41,309 bases of DNA from Marivita sp. (GTDB lineage: Bacteria > Pseudomonadota > Alphaproteobacteria > Rhodobacterales > Rhodobacteraceae), in the NCBI RefSeq assembly GCF_020055675.1, contig NZ_JAIPUS010000027.1:1-41309 (forward strand), read 5' to 3'. This document shows, piece after piece, positions 1 through 7,592 of this stretch. The notes below the pieces were generated by a model, which was not told the DNA's origin, did no database searches, and saw nothing but the letters and a program-made list of their open reading frames with translations. The position numbers and the translations under genes were made by a program. Within the stretch, counting starts at the first letter, position 1. Each line of letters starts with the position of its first letter.

Positions 1-560
1 TCGAAATCCTCTCTTTCCAACCTGCGAAGCTCTTTAAGTAGGGCCGTGTCTATTGTTACGGAACTGACGTAGCGCGGATAGCCTTCCAACTGCCCTGTGC
101 GATGTAGCCACTTATGAAAGCCCTTAACAGCATGTGGAACTCCATCATAGCGGCTTGTGTTTTTGTCTTCTTTGGGGCGATTGATGCGGTTTAGTAGGGC
201 ATCAAAATCAAGGCCATCTCTGTTGGCGATGTATTCAATCACTTCGAATTTCAACCTGTACTTCGAACCGTGCTCCTTCTCTATTTCACTCATGATATGG
301 TGATAGTTCAAAACCGCTTCACGAATGATGTTTTCATGAACATCCTCAATAGTCGTAAGATATGGAAGCCGCTTTTGCCCCCGCTTCCGCTTAGGCGGTT
401 TCAACTCACCCCTTAAAAAATGGACCATTGTTCGCCGTTCGAGTTCAGTGAAGGGCTCATTTTCTTTGATGCGAGTCGCTAAGGGTTCGGGATTTCCCAT
501 CGCGGCCAAGTAAATTTCCACTGGTTCCCGCCAACCTATTAGTTTTGCGAAATCCACCAT
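1..560 (-). CDS. Unknown protein, 3' end cut by window edge, coupled to integrase
   Basis: The minus strand is open from an ATG at 560 to the left edge, giving 186 complete residues with no stop, so the gene is incomplete. Its start codon overlaps the integrase stop by one base (TGATG), which implies translational coupling and membership of the same mobile element. The N-terminal 60 residues hold an acidic/leucine segment (PEPLATRI, then ELERRTMVHFLRGE) followed by a basic PKRKRGQKR patch. The rest is mixed helical with many Lys and Glu and no membrane segment or signal peptide. I do not recognise a catalytic motif. Base composition is clearly AT-richer than the host genes to the right, consistent with transfer. 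It could be an element-encoded regulator or DNA-binding accessory protein, but that is only inference from position and the basic patch. Confidence 0.75.
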   Translation of the reverse strand, partial: MVDFAKLIGWREPVEIYLAAMGNPEPLATRIKENEPFTELERRTMVHFLRGELKPPKRKRGQKRLPYLTTIEDVHENIIREAVLNYHHIMSEIEKEHGSKYRLKFEVIEYIANRDGLDFDALLNRINRPKEDKNTSRYDGVPHAVKGFHKWLHRTGQLEGYPRYVSSVTIDTALLKELRRLEREDF

Positions 561-1753
561 CACACCGCCCCCGCCAAGGTGACCACCTGCCCAGCGCCGC
601 CGGTCACAAGGTCGGCCCAGCGGTCGGTCAGCTTGGCCCGCTGCTCCAGATAATCGGTGCGCCGATAGGCCCGCACCACGCCACCGTCCACCACATGCGC
701 CAGCATTGCTTCCGCAACTTCGTGCGGGGCGTCGGTTGCTTCGGCCAGCCATGTGCGCAGGCTGGTGCGGAAACCGTGCGGGCGCGCTTCCAGCCCCCGC
801 CGTTCCATGTGCCGTGAAAGCGTCATGTCGGAAATTACGCCCTTCCGGCTGTTCGCAAATAGAAAGCCGTTGCGGGCGTGTGGGCGTGCAAGGTGAATGA
901 CGCGCTGGGCTTCATCCGACAGAGGCACGCGAAAATCATCGGTCGCACCTTTGCGGCCCTTCATCGCTTCGGCTGGCACGGTCCACACGTCGCCATCGAT
1001 CTGGTCCAGCCGCAGATTGCGCAGCGGCCCCGAGCGCACGCCAGTCAGGATAAGAAGGCGCAGAGCCAGATGGGTCAGCGTCGGTTCTTCGAGACTTGCA
1101 TAGAAGTCCGGCACATCGCGCCAATCCATTGCCGGAATGTTTTTTGGCTGATGCCGCGACTTGCCCAAAAGCGCCTTAGCCTTTTCGGTCGCCTGCAAAT
1201 CCACATCCAAGCCCAGCGCCGCCGCGTGCTTCATCACGATTGAAAGGCGGTTCAAGGCTTTGCGCGCCGTGTCGGCCTTCGTGTGCCAGATGGGGGCCAG
1301 CGTGTCGCGAATGTCGCGCTGGTCTAGATCGGTCACTGGCACTTTGCCCAGCTTCGGCAAAACGTGAATGGTCAGAGGCGACAACCACCGGCCCGCCGTT
1401 CCATCGCCTTTCAATTCCGCCTTGCGCGCTTCGAACGCATCCGCCGTGATAATGGCAAGGCCGATATCCTCGCGCCGTGCGGCCCGTATTTCGCGTTCAC
1501 GTTCCTTGATGGGGTCGCGGCCTTCCTTGGCCATTGCCCGCCAGCGGTCGGCAAGGTCACGGGCTTTTGCGAGTCCGATTTCTGGGTATCCACCCAAACC
1601 CATCTCGCGCCGCCTGCCGTGAACGGTAACGCGCAACACCCATTGCGCGCCGCCATCCTCACGAACAATCAGCCAAAGCCCAGCGCCATCACAGTATTTT
1701 CCCATCGGAGCTTTTCGAAGGAAGGCTGGGGAAAGTCGGTTGCGTGAGCGCAT
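560..1753 (-). CDS. Tyrosine recombinase, P4-type integrase
   Basis: A 397-residue site-specific recombinase that would insert and excise the element lying to its left. The N-terminus (about 10-90) has the arm-binding DUF4102-like pattern, with GLWLIVRE and WVLRVTVHGRRREMGLGGYP followed by LAKARDLA. A core-binding helical region follows. The C-terminal catalytic domain shows Arg in LTGVRSG (about 240), HGFR (His326, Arg329), LAHV (His353) and the probable nucleophile Tyr363 in RAYRRTD. The length is typical of the family (about 400), and the set of catalytic residues looks complete, so it is probably active. It reads leftward away from a repeat-rich 389 bp flank, the usual arrangement for an integrase beside its att site. 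The stop overlaps the next gene's start by one base. Confidence 0.93.
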   Translation of the reverse strand: MRSRNRLSPAFLRKAPMGKYCDGAGLWLIVREDGGAQWVLRVTVHGRRREMGLGGYPEIGLAKARDLADRWRAMAKEGRDPIKEREREIRAARREDIGLAIITADAFEARKAELKGDGTAGRWLSPLTIHVLPKLGKVPVTDLDQRDIRDTLAPIWHTKADTARKALNRLSIVMKHAAALGLDVDLQATEKAKALLGKSRHQPKNIPAMDWRDVPDFYASLEEPTLTHLALRLLILTGVRSGPLRNLRLDQIDGDVWTVPAEAMKGRKGATDDFRVPLSDEAQRVIHLARPHARNGFLFANSRKGVISDMTLSRHMERRGLEARPHGFRTSLRTWLAEATDAPHEVAEAMLAHVVDGGVVRAYRRTDYLEQRAKLTDRWADLVTGGAGQVVTLAGAV

Positions 1754-1766
1754 GTTCGATTTTTCC

Positions 1767-1894
1767 TATCCACCAATCGGCAATCGAACGGACGGCCAAT
1801 CTCTATCCACCCAAATATCCTCTTTAGGCTAGCGGATAAGGACGGACACGGCAAGACACGACAGGACAAGTGCGGCCATGTTTTTAGGTGGATA
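1767..1894. repeat. Three copies of octamer TATCCACC (candidate integrase arm sites)
   Basis: TATCCACC occurs at 1767-1774 and 1804-1811, and as its inverse GGTGGATA at 1887-1894. All three copies lie within 140 bp of the integrase start. Between them is a run rich in GACA/GGACA words (about 1840-1868). P4- and lambda-type integrases bind short repeated arm-type sites beside their core site, so this is the natural reading. Alternatively they could be operators for autoregulation of the integrase promoter. Confidence 0.5.
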
Positions 1895-1935
1895 CAGACA
1901 AATATGGACAGGTAAAAACATTCTAAAACAATGGG

Positions 1936-1958
1936 TTGGTGCCCACCTTGGGCACCAA
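1936..1958. other. Perfect 9-bp inverted repeat, candidate att core or operator
   Basis: TTGGTGCCC at 1936-1944 and GGGCACCAA at 1950-1958 form a perfect inverted repeat with a 5-base spacer. There is no T-run on either side, so it is not an intrinsic terminator. It sits just outside the octamer repeats, where AT-richer element sequence gives way to host DNA. It could be the strand-exchange core or a regulator site. The TGGTGCCCA word resembles tRNA acceptor ends, but no tRNA cloverleaf is present. Confidence 0.4.
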
Positions 1959-2142
1959 TTCTTGGCTTCGTTCCACATTGTATTGCGTGAGTCCCGTTTG
2001 CATTCCTTTGGCGGCATCTGCGTGCCTGCGACCGGATATGTTTCGAGTTGGCGGAAACGGGTTTTTGACGCGACGCAGGTGCGGCGTCGGTTTTTGCGCT
2101 TTGCGGGCTTTCCATTGCTGACCGGTGCGATAACTCTCGGAC

Positions 2143-2799
2143 ATGATGTTGACTGTGCAAGACGTGACGAAGACCTTCGCCGGCGGCGAGGGCGATCTGC
2201 CGGTGCTGCGGGGCGTGTCGCTGTCGCTTGATCGAAACGAGACGCTGGCGCTGACCGGCGAATCGGGGTCGGGCAAGAGCACGCTTCTGCATCTGATTGG
2301 CGGGCTTGATACGGTGGGCAGCGGAGCCATCGAAATCGACGGGCACGACATAACCAAAATGACGGATTCGGACCGCGCTGCGCTGCGACGTACCGATGTC
2401 GGTGTGATCTTTCAGCAGTTCAACCTGATCCCGTCGCTCACGGTCGCGGCGAACATGGCGTTCCAGGCGCGGCTTGCAGGCAGATACGATGCCGATCAGG
2501 CCGCGCGCATGTCTGATGCGCTGGGCCTGACGCCGCATCTCGACAAGTATCCGGAAGCCTTGTCTGGCGGCCAGCAGCAGCGCGTGGCCATTGGCCGAAC
2601 GCTGGTCGCACGGCCCAAGCTCGTGCTCGCGGATGAGCCGACCGGCAACCTTGACGAGGCGACCGCGCGCCAGGTGTTGGACCAGATGCTTGATCTGGTC
2701 ACCGAGACCGGCGCGGCGCTTCTGATGGTCACCCATTCGCAGTCCGTGGCGCGCCGCATGAAACGGCAGGTCCATCTGAGCCAGGGACGCGTGGCGTGA
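2143..2799 (+). CDS. ABC transporter ATP-binding protein (LolD/MacB-like, AttE-type)
   Basis: A 218-residue cytoplasmic ATPase that powers the adjacent FtsX-type permease. It has Walker A GESGSGKST (about 40-48), the Q-loop FQQFN, signature LSGGQQQR, Walker B LVLADEPTGNLD and H-loop VTHSQ. ADEPTGNLD and the short length are characteristic of the LolD/MacB/FtsE group. Two adjacent ATG codons (2143, 2146) could start it; no strong ribosome site separates them. Its TGA overlaps the GTG start of the permease (GTGA, 4 bases), so the two are coupled. Together with the next two genes it matches the AttE-FG-H arrangement. The substrate is unknown; in this transporter class the energy often drives a mechanical periplasmic task rather than transport across the membrane. 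Confidence 0.93.
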   Translation: MMLTVQDVTKTFAGGEGDLPVLRGVSLSLDRNETLALTGESGSGKSTLLHLIGGLDTVGSGAIEIDGHDITKMTDSDRAALRRTDVGVIFQQFNLIPSLTVAANMAFQARLAGRYDADQAARMSDALGLTPHLDKYPEALSGGQQQRVAIGRTLVARPKLVLADEPTGNLDEATARQVLDQMLDLVTETGAALLMVTHSQSVARRMKRQVHLSQGRVA

Positions 2800-5192
2800 C
2801 CTGGACGACCCTGACCGCGCTTCTGTCGCATTGGCGGCGCAACGGTTTGCAATTCTTTGCCTTGATCAGCGGTTTGGCCCTCGCCACGGCGCTGTGGTCG
2901 GGCGTGCAAGCGATCAATGCCGAGGCGCGCGCGAGCTATGACGCGGCCGCGGCGACACTGGGCGAGGGGCAGTTTGGTCAGCTTTTGCCCCGCACGGGCA
3001 ACCGCATCGACCAAGCGACCTATATCGCGCTGCGCCGGTCGGGGTGGCAGGTCTCGCCGGTGCTCGAGGGCCGGATCGACACGACCCAAGGCCGCGTGCG
3101 GATCGTCGGGCTTGACCCGCTCACTGCGCCTGGAAATGTCGCACCCGTGGGCATGCAAGAAGGGACATCGCTCGACGACTTCCTGACGCGCGGCGTGCTC
3201 TTTGCCGCGACCGACGTGGCGGACCAGCTCGAGAATGCGGTCTCCCAGCGGATCGTGACCGATCCCTCTGCCGCACCGGGTGTGGCGCTGACCGATATTG
3301 GCGTGGCGCAAGATCTGCTTGACGCGCAGGGCACGCTGAGCCGCCTGATCCTTGCGCCCGAACAGCCGATGGGACGGCCCGATCTGGCCGGGATCACGCC
3401 GGATCTCGTTCTGCAACCGGCGCAGGATGCGGGGGCGGACCGGCTCACGGACAGCTTTCACCTGAACCTGACCGCCTTTGGCCTGCTCAGCTTTGCCGTG
3501 GGCATCTTCATCGTACATGGCACCATCAGCCTCGCCTTCGAGCAACGGCGCGGCATGGTGCGGACCCTGCGCGCGCTGGGGGTGCCGCTGGGCAGGTTGA
3601 TCGGCCTCATGATCGCGGAACTGGTTCTGTTTGCCTTGATCGCCGGCGCGATCGGCGTCGCATTGGGATACGTCATTGCCGCCGTTCTCTTGCCCAATGT
3701 CGCGGCCACCTTGCAGGGGCTCTACGGCGCCTCCGTCGCAGGCACGTTGCAATTGCGCGCAGAGTGGTGGCTGTCCGGCATGGCCATCGCAGTCGTCGGC
3801 ACGGGGCTGGCCGCTGCGGGCGCGCTCTGGAAAATCGCGCATATGCCGCTTTTGTCCAGCGCGCGGCCCCGCGCCTGGGCAGTGGCGTCGGGCGCAACGG
3901 CCCGGAGGCTGGGGGCGGTTGCCGGGCTGCTGTTCCTGGTCGGCGTCGGGATCGAGATCCGGGGAAAGGGGCTGGCGCTTGGCTTTGTGCTGCTTGCCTG
4001 CATGCTGATCGGTGCCGCGTTGCTTCTGCCGCTCGTCCTGCGTGGCGCGGTGACGCTGGCGGACCGGCAAGCGCGGAGTGTCGTCTGGCAGTGGTTCTGG
4101 GCTGACACCCGCCAGCAGGTGCCGGGAATGAGCCTCGCGCTGATGGCCCTGCTGCTGGCCACTGCGGCCAATGTCGGCGTGACCACCATGGTCTCGAGCT
4201 TTCGCGTGACCTTTGTAGACTTCCTTGACCAAAGGTTGGCCCCAGAGCTTTTCATCAGCGCGGAAGACGCCGCGCAAAGCCCGGATCTCGAAGCGTTCCT
4301 GATCGACAATGCGCGCGAGGTACTGCCGCTTCTGTCGGTCGAGACCGAGATCGCGGGCGTGCCTTCGGACCTGTTCGGCGCGCGTGTCGGACCAACCTAC
4401 CGCAACAACTGGGTTTTCGTCGCCGAGACACCGGAGGTCTGGGACCGCGTTGCCCGGGGGGAGGCGGCGGTCGTCAGCGAACAACTGGCCCGCCGCGCGG
4501 GGCTCTGGACCGGAGATGCGGTCGCGGTTGCGCCCGGTCTCTCGTTGCCCATCGCTGCCGTCGTGGCCGATTACGGCAATCCGCTGGGGCAGGCGTTGAT
4601 CGATGAAGCTGTCTTTTCAGACCTTTATCCTGACCGTGTTCCAACCCGGTTTGGCGTGCGCACGGATGACGCGGCCGGCCTGCGGGAAAAGCTGGTCGAA
4701 AGGGTCGGGTTGTCCGACGCGGCGATCATCGATCAGGCGCGGATCAAGGCCTTCTCGCTTGAGGTGTTCGAGCGCACCTTTACCGTCACCGGGGCGCTGA
4801 ACGTACTGACATTGGCGGTCGCCGCCTTTGCCATCCTGATGAGCCTGCTCACGCTCGCCTCTCTGCGTGTTCCGCAACTCGCCCCGGCTTGGGCGCTTGG
4901 CATGACGCGGCGCAGGCTCGGGCGGCTTGAGCTGCTGCGCGCGGTGGTGCTGGCGTTTGTGACAACTGTCCTTGCGATCCCGCTTGGCCTGCTGCTCGCC
5001 TGGGTGCTGCTGTCTTATGTGAATGTGGAGGCGTTCGGTTGGAAGCTGCCGATGTATGTCTTCCCCGGTCACTACGCGCTGCTGACCGTCTTTGCTCTGC
5101 TCGCGGCGGCGCTGGCGGCGCTCTGGCCGGCGCTCCGGCTGGCGCGCACACCGCCCTCCGATTTGCTGAAAGTGTTTGCCAATGATCGTTAG
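2796..5192 (+). CDS. FtsX/MacB-like ABC permease, large single-chain form (AttFG-type)
   Basis: A 798-residue inner-membrane protein starting at a GTG that overlaps the ATPase stop. One N-terminal membrane segment (about 15-38) is followed by a periplasmic domain of roughly 180 residues. A block of membrane helices (about 225-415) comes next, then a second large extracytoplasmic domain (about 470-650) and a final FtsX-like helix set (about 660-795). This looks like two FtsX units joined in one chain, so a single gene may replace separate attF and attG. The permease would form a dimer-like core with the ATPase encoded upstream. Its end overlaps the start of the AttH-like gene. Substrate is unknown; lipoprotein, lipid or a mechanical coupling role are all possible. 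Confidence 0.9.
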   Translation: MTWTTLTALLSHWRRNGLQFFALISGLALATALWSGVQAINAEARASYDAAAATLGEGQFGQLLPRTGNRIDQATYIALRRSGWQVSPVLEGRIDTTQGRVRIVGLDPLTAPGNVAPVGMQEGTSLDDFLTRGVLFAATDVADQLENAVSQRIVTDPSAAPGVALTDIGVAQDLLDAQGTLSRLILAPEQPMGRPDLAGITPDLVLQPAQDAGADRLTDSFHLNLTAFGLLSFAVGIFIVHGTISLAFEQRRGMVRTLRALGVPLGRLIGLMIAELVLFALIAGAIGVALGYVIAAVLLPNVAATLQGLYGASVAGTLQLRAEWWLSGMAIAVVGTGLAAAGALWKIAHMPLLSSARPRAWAVASGATARRLGAVAGLLFLVGVGIEIRGKGLALGFVLLACMLIGAALLLPLVLRGAVTLADRQARSVVWQWFWADTRQQVPGMSLALMALLLATAANVGVTTMVSSFRVTFVDFLDQRLAPELFISAEDAAQSPDLEAFLIDNAREVLPLLSVETEIAGVPSDLFGARVGPTYRNNWVFVAETPEVWDRVARGEAAVVSEQLARRAGLWTGDAVAVAPGLSLPIAAVVADYGNPLGQALIDEAVFSDLYPDRVPTRFGVRTDDAAGLREKLVERVGLSDAAIIDQARIKAFSLEVFERTFTVTGALNVLTLAVAAFAILMSLLTLASLRVPQLAPAWALGMTRRRLGRLELLRAVVLAFVTTVLAIPLGLLLAWVLLSYVNVEAFGWKLPMYVFPGHYALLTVFALLAAALAALWPALRLARTPPSDLLKVFANDR

Positions 5193-6222
5193 GATTCTCT
5201 TGCTGATGGTTGTTTTGCCCTGTCAGGCGGCGGCACAAGGCTTTGCCGGGCTGGGGTCGGACGCGGAAGGCTTTGCCGTTCCGCAACCGGATTACGCCTT
5301 CGACTTCCCGCAAGACCACGGGCCGCATCCTGATTTCCGGATCGAATGGTGGTACCTGACGGCCAATCTGAACGGCCCGGATGGCACTGCCTACGGTGTC
5401 CAATGGACGCTGTTCCGCTCCGCGCTTGCGCCCGAAACCCGCGAAGGCTGGAGCGACCCGCAGATCTGGTTCGCACATGCCGCACTCACCACGTCGCGGC
5501 GCCACATGGTCGCGGAACGCATCGCGCGTGGCGGGATCGGGCAGGCGGGCGTGACTGTGGATCCGTTCGAGGCGTGGATCGACGATTGGCGCATGGCCGG
5601 GCCGGGTCTTGACGACCTCTCAGTGACGGCGACCGGGACGGAGTTCGCCTATGATCTGTCGCTTCAAGCGACGCGGCCGCTGGTCTTTCACGGGCAGAAT
5701 GGATTTTCCGTCAAATCCGCGCAGGGGCAGGCCAGCTACTATTATTCGCAGCCCTTCTACGACGTCTCGGGCACGCTGACCCTGCCGCAAGGACCGGTCG
5801 AGGTGACAGGGTCTGCATGGCTCGATCGCGAGTGGTCCTCGCAGCCCCTGGCTGACACGCAATCGGGGTGGGATTGGTTTTCCCTGTCTTTCGACAGCGG
5901 CGAAAAGTTGATGGGCTTCCGGCTGCGCGAAGAAAAAGACGCGTTTTATACATCGGCCACCTGGATCGCGCCGGATGGCACGACCACCGCCTATTCCGAT
6001 GGTGCGTTCACGGCGCGACCGCTGAACTCGCATATGGTGGCAGGTCGACAGGTGCCGGTGGATTGGGCGGTGAAACTGCCGGCCAAGGGTGTCGACGTCA
6101 CGGTCAAGGCTCTGAATCCCGATGCATGGATGTCGGTCTCGGTTCCCTATTGGGAAGGGCCGGTCACCGTCGATGGATCGCATGGCGGGCGCGGCTATCT
6201 GGAGATGACGGGATATGAGTGA
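5182..6222 (+). CDS. Secreted AttH/CrtC-like lipocalin-fold protein
   Basis: A 346-residue protein with an N-terminal signal peptide (hydrophobic ILLLMVVLP, then CQAAAQG, predicted cleavage near residue 20). Family hallmarks are FRIEWWYLTANL, YGVQWTLFR and WLDREWSSQ, which match the AttH/carotenoid-hydratase-like (CrtC) group with its two lipocalin-like barrels. I chose ATG 5182, which gives a clean signal peptide; an in-frame TTG at 5176 is the alternative. The start lies 11 bases inside the permease gene and the end overlaps the next gene by 8 bases. AttH proteins are regularly encoded with an FtsX-type ABC system. The old name 'predicted secreted hydrolase' is not backed by a known reaction. 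A true carotenoid hydratase is unlikely, as no carotenoid genes are nearby. Confidence 0.88.
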   Translation: MIVRILLLMVVLPCQAAAQGFAGLGSDAEGFAVPQPDYAFDFPQDHGPHPDFRIEWWYLTANLNGPDGTAYGVQWTLFRSALAPETREGWSDPQIWFAHAALTTSRRHMVAERIARGGIGQAGVTVDPFEAWIDDWRMAGPGLDDLSVTATGTEFAYDLSLQATRPLVFHGQNGFSVKSAQGQASYYYSQPFYDVSGTLTLPQGPVEVTGSAWLDREWSSQPLADTQSGWDWFSLSFDSGEKLMGFRLREEKDAFYTSATWIAPDGTTTAYSDGAFTARPLNSHMVAGRQVPVDWAVKLPAKGVDVTVKALNPDAWMSVSVPYWEGPVTVDGSHGGRGYLEMTGYE

Positions 6223-6769
6223 TCCGAACGACCTTTCGGTGTTTCTCGACCTGGGCTGGCAACGCCTGACCCGCGGCGTGGCAGACAAGCGGGCGGCAGC
6301 CCGGCACCCGGTTCTTGCGACCGTTTCCCCCGAAGGCCGCCCCGAGGCGCGCACAGTGGTCCTGCGCGCCGCCTCTCGCAGCGCCGCCACGGTCGAAGTG
6401 CATACGGACGGCGGATCGGGCAAGATCACGTCCCTGGCGGCACATCCCTTCGCGCAACTGCATGTCTGGGACGACACGGCCAGGCTTCAGATCAGGTTAT
6501 CCACAACCGTCCAGATCGCCCGGGGCCCGGACGCGGCGCAGAAATGGCAGGACGTGCCGGCTGGCGCGCGCATCGCCTATGGCGCATCGCCGCCACCCGG
6601 GACGGCGATCCCGCACGCCCACGCCTACCGGAAACTGGCCAATCGCGACTGGTTCACGGTGCTGACCTTCGAAATCGAATCAATCGAATTGATGCAGCTG
6701 ACCGACCCGCACAAACGCGCTGTTTTCAAGGCCTTTGACGGATGGGCCGGTGCGTGGTGGGTGCCTTGA
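6215..6769 (+). CDS. PNPOx-like FMN-binding family protein
   Basis: A 184-residue protein of the pyridoxamine 5'-phosphate oxidase-like split-barrel family. Visible features are the strand pattern RHPVLATVSPEGRPEARTVVLR, the QLHVWDDTARLQIRL segment, and a C-terminal NRDWFTVLTFEIESIELMQL. This is the shorter, divergent group, often of unknown substrate, not clearly PdxH. The ATG lies 8 bases inside the attH-like gene, so it is the fourth gene of the operon and probably translationally coupled. No signal peptide is present, so it acts in the cytoplasm, in contrast with its secreted neighbour. FMN or F420-type cofactor use is family knowledge; the actual reaction and its link to the ABC system are unknown. 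Confidence 0.8.
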   Translation: MSDPNDLSVFLDLGWQRLTRGVADKRAAARHPVLATVSPEGRPEARTVVLRAASRSAATVEVHTDGGSGKITSLAAHPFAQLHVWDDTARLQIRLSTTVQIARGPDAAQKWQDVPAGARIAYGASPPPGTAIPHAHAYRKLANRDWFTVLTFEIESIELMQLTDPHKRAVFKAFDGWAGAWWVP

Positions 6770-6783
6770 TGCCAATTATTGCG

Positions 6784-6799
6784 CTAACGCAGGCGTTAG
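6784..6799. promoter_or_regulatory. Perfect palindrome CTAACGC-AG-GCGTTAG
   Basis: A 7-bp perfect inverted repeat with a 2-base centre lies 15 bases after the stop of the flavoprotein gene. No T-run follows and the loop is too short for a good terminator hairpin. A dimeric regulator could bind here, possibly controlling the sRNA candidate just downstream. Confidence 0.3.
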
Positions 6800-6824
6800 T
6801 GGTCATAAATTGTTCATTTTGGCC

Positions 6825-6956
6825 TTGCCATGTCGGGATACATGCGTAATCAATCGCCCATCCTGGAAAACGGGTCACGAAACACACCCGATCGCGCCCT
6901 CGCGCGGCAGCGATCGAAAGGAATGGGGCGGAAGGGGAGAGCCGCCCCATTTTTTT
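6825..6956 (+). ncRNA. Candidate small RNA with two hairpins and terminator
   Basis: A promoter-like TTGCCA (6825-6830) and a weak TAATCA (6847-6852), 16 bases apart, would start a transcript near 6859. The transcript would contain a 7-bp stem (CGATCGC 6889-6895 with GCGATCG 6910-6916) and end at a strong intrinsic terminator (6923-6956), giving an RNA of about 98 nt. The alternative is that this is just the 3' untranslated tail of the preceding operon, or a 3'-UTR-derived RNA. There is no convincing coding sequence in it. Confidence 0.35.
6923..6956 (+). terminator. Strong rho-independent terminator
   Basis: ATGGGGCGG (6923-6931) pairs with CCGCCCCAT (6942-6950) across a 10-base loop, followed by a run of seven T (6950-6956). 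It ends rightward transcription from the ABC/AttH operon or the sRNA candidate. The leftward strand has no T-run after the hairpin, so it does not serve the convergent gene. Confidence 0.88.
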
Positions 6957-6977
6957 GTCCGCAAGATTAACCAAACG

Positions 6978-7583
6978 TCAGCGCGCCGGATTATTTTCGC
7001 GCCATATCGCCCATGCGTCCGGCGTGTCGAGATCGGTCGTCGCATGTGCAGCGGGCAAGGCGACGCGGATCAGGCGCCTCCGGTTGGCGGCAAGAATGGC
7101 GCGGGCGCCCGCGTCGCCGGTCAAGCCCTCGAACGTCGGGATCAGATCGGCCGGGAACAGGACCGGGTGACCCGGCGTGCCATCCGCAGAGGTCGCCTGT
7201 ACGATGGCCTCACTCTCCGCAGTCTCGTACGCCATGAGAACGTGGCGCAGATCATCTTCGGTCAGGTCGGGCATGTCGGCGGGCAGGACCATCAGTCCGT
7301 TTGCATCCTTCGCGACACCATGCGCCGCCCGTCTCAGGGATGCGGACATGCCGTTGGCCGCCTCCGGGACGCTCACGTGCTGAACGTCAAGCCCCGCCAA
7401 AGCCTCGCTGCGTGCCACGGCGCCGTCGGGCAGGGTGACGATCACTGGACCGCCCAGCGCACAGGCGCGCATGGCCACGCCGCGCAGCAAGGCCATCCCG
7501 TCCACCTGCTCAAGCAACTTGTCACGGCCAAGCATGCGACGGCTGGCTCCGGCGGCGGGAATCACGATGGTCACCTTTGTCAT
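6978..7583 (-). CDS. MocA/MobA-like nucleotidyltransferase
   Basis: A 201-residue cytoplasmic NTP transferase. The N-terminal nucleotide-binding motif is IPAAGASRRMLGRDKLL (about 8-24), the metal-binding LPADMPDLT lies near residue 100, and TPGHPVLFP near 135. This is the MocA pattern: cytidylyl transfer from CTP to molybdopterin cofactor to give the MCD form used by xanthine dehydrogenase-type enzymes. No molybdoenzyme gene is in the window, so the exact partner is unknown. It stands 9 bases beyond the downstream end of the dehydrogenase gene (stop at 7593) and reads the same way, so it may be its co-transcribed tail. Confidence 0.85.
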   Translation of the reverse strand: MTKVTIVIPAAGASRRMLGRDKLLEQVDGMALLRGVAMRACALGGPVIVTLPDGAVARSEALAGLDVQHVSVPEAANGMSASLRRAAHGVAKDANGLMVLPADMPDLTEDDLRHVLMAYETAESEAIVQATSADGTPGHPVLFPADLIPTFEGLTGDAGARAILAANRRRLIRVALPAAHATTDLDTPDAWAIWRENNPAR

Positions 7584-7592
7584 GCGCGCAGT

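Larger units (their letters stand above)
1..1958. mobile_element. Right end of an integrative genomic island (inferred)
   Basis: This extent is inferred. An integrase and a coupled, AT-richer unknown gene run leftward out of the window, and the integrase 5' flank carries repeated octamers and a palindrome before typical host sequence resumes. The exact boundary is not proven, because the partner attachment site lies outside the window; the palindrome at 1936-1958 is used as a working right limit. No transposase, tail or capsid gene is visible, so prophage and island cannot be told apart here. Confidence 0.5.
1754..2142. other. 389 bp gene-free stretch between integrase and host operon
   Basis: No coding region is convincing here on either strand. 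The left two thirds hold the octamer repeats and the palindrome described separately, and are AT-richer. From about 1959 to 2142 I see only ordinary intergenic DNA leading to the ABC operon start, with two similar GTTTTTG-containing words near 2061 and 2090 and no clear promoter. Confidence 0.6.

Noticed and set aside
1931-1960. Possible tRNA 3' end at the palindrome
   Set aside because: The CACCA-like ending is present, but no T-arm or cloverleaf can be built on either strand.
2496-4484. Long open frame (over 650 codons) on the minus strand across the ABC genes
   Set aside because: It lies antisense to clear ATPase and permease genes; composition is Arg/Gln/His-rich as expected for a shadow of GC-biased codons, with no recognisable motif.
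6842-6970. A 42-codon open frame through the sRNA/terminator region
   Set aside because: It runs through the terminator hairpin, has no ribosome site and an implausible composition.
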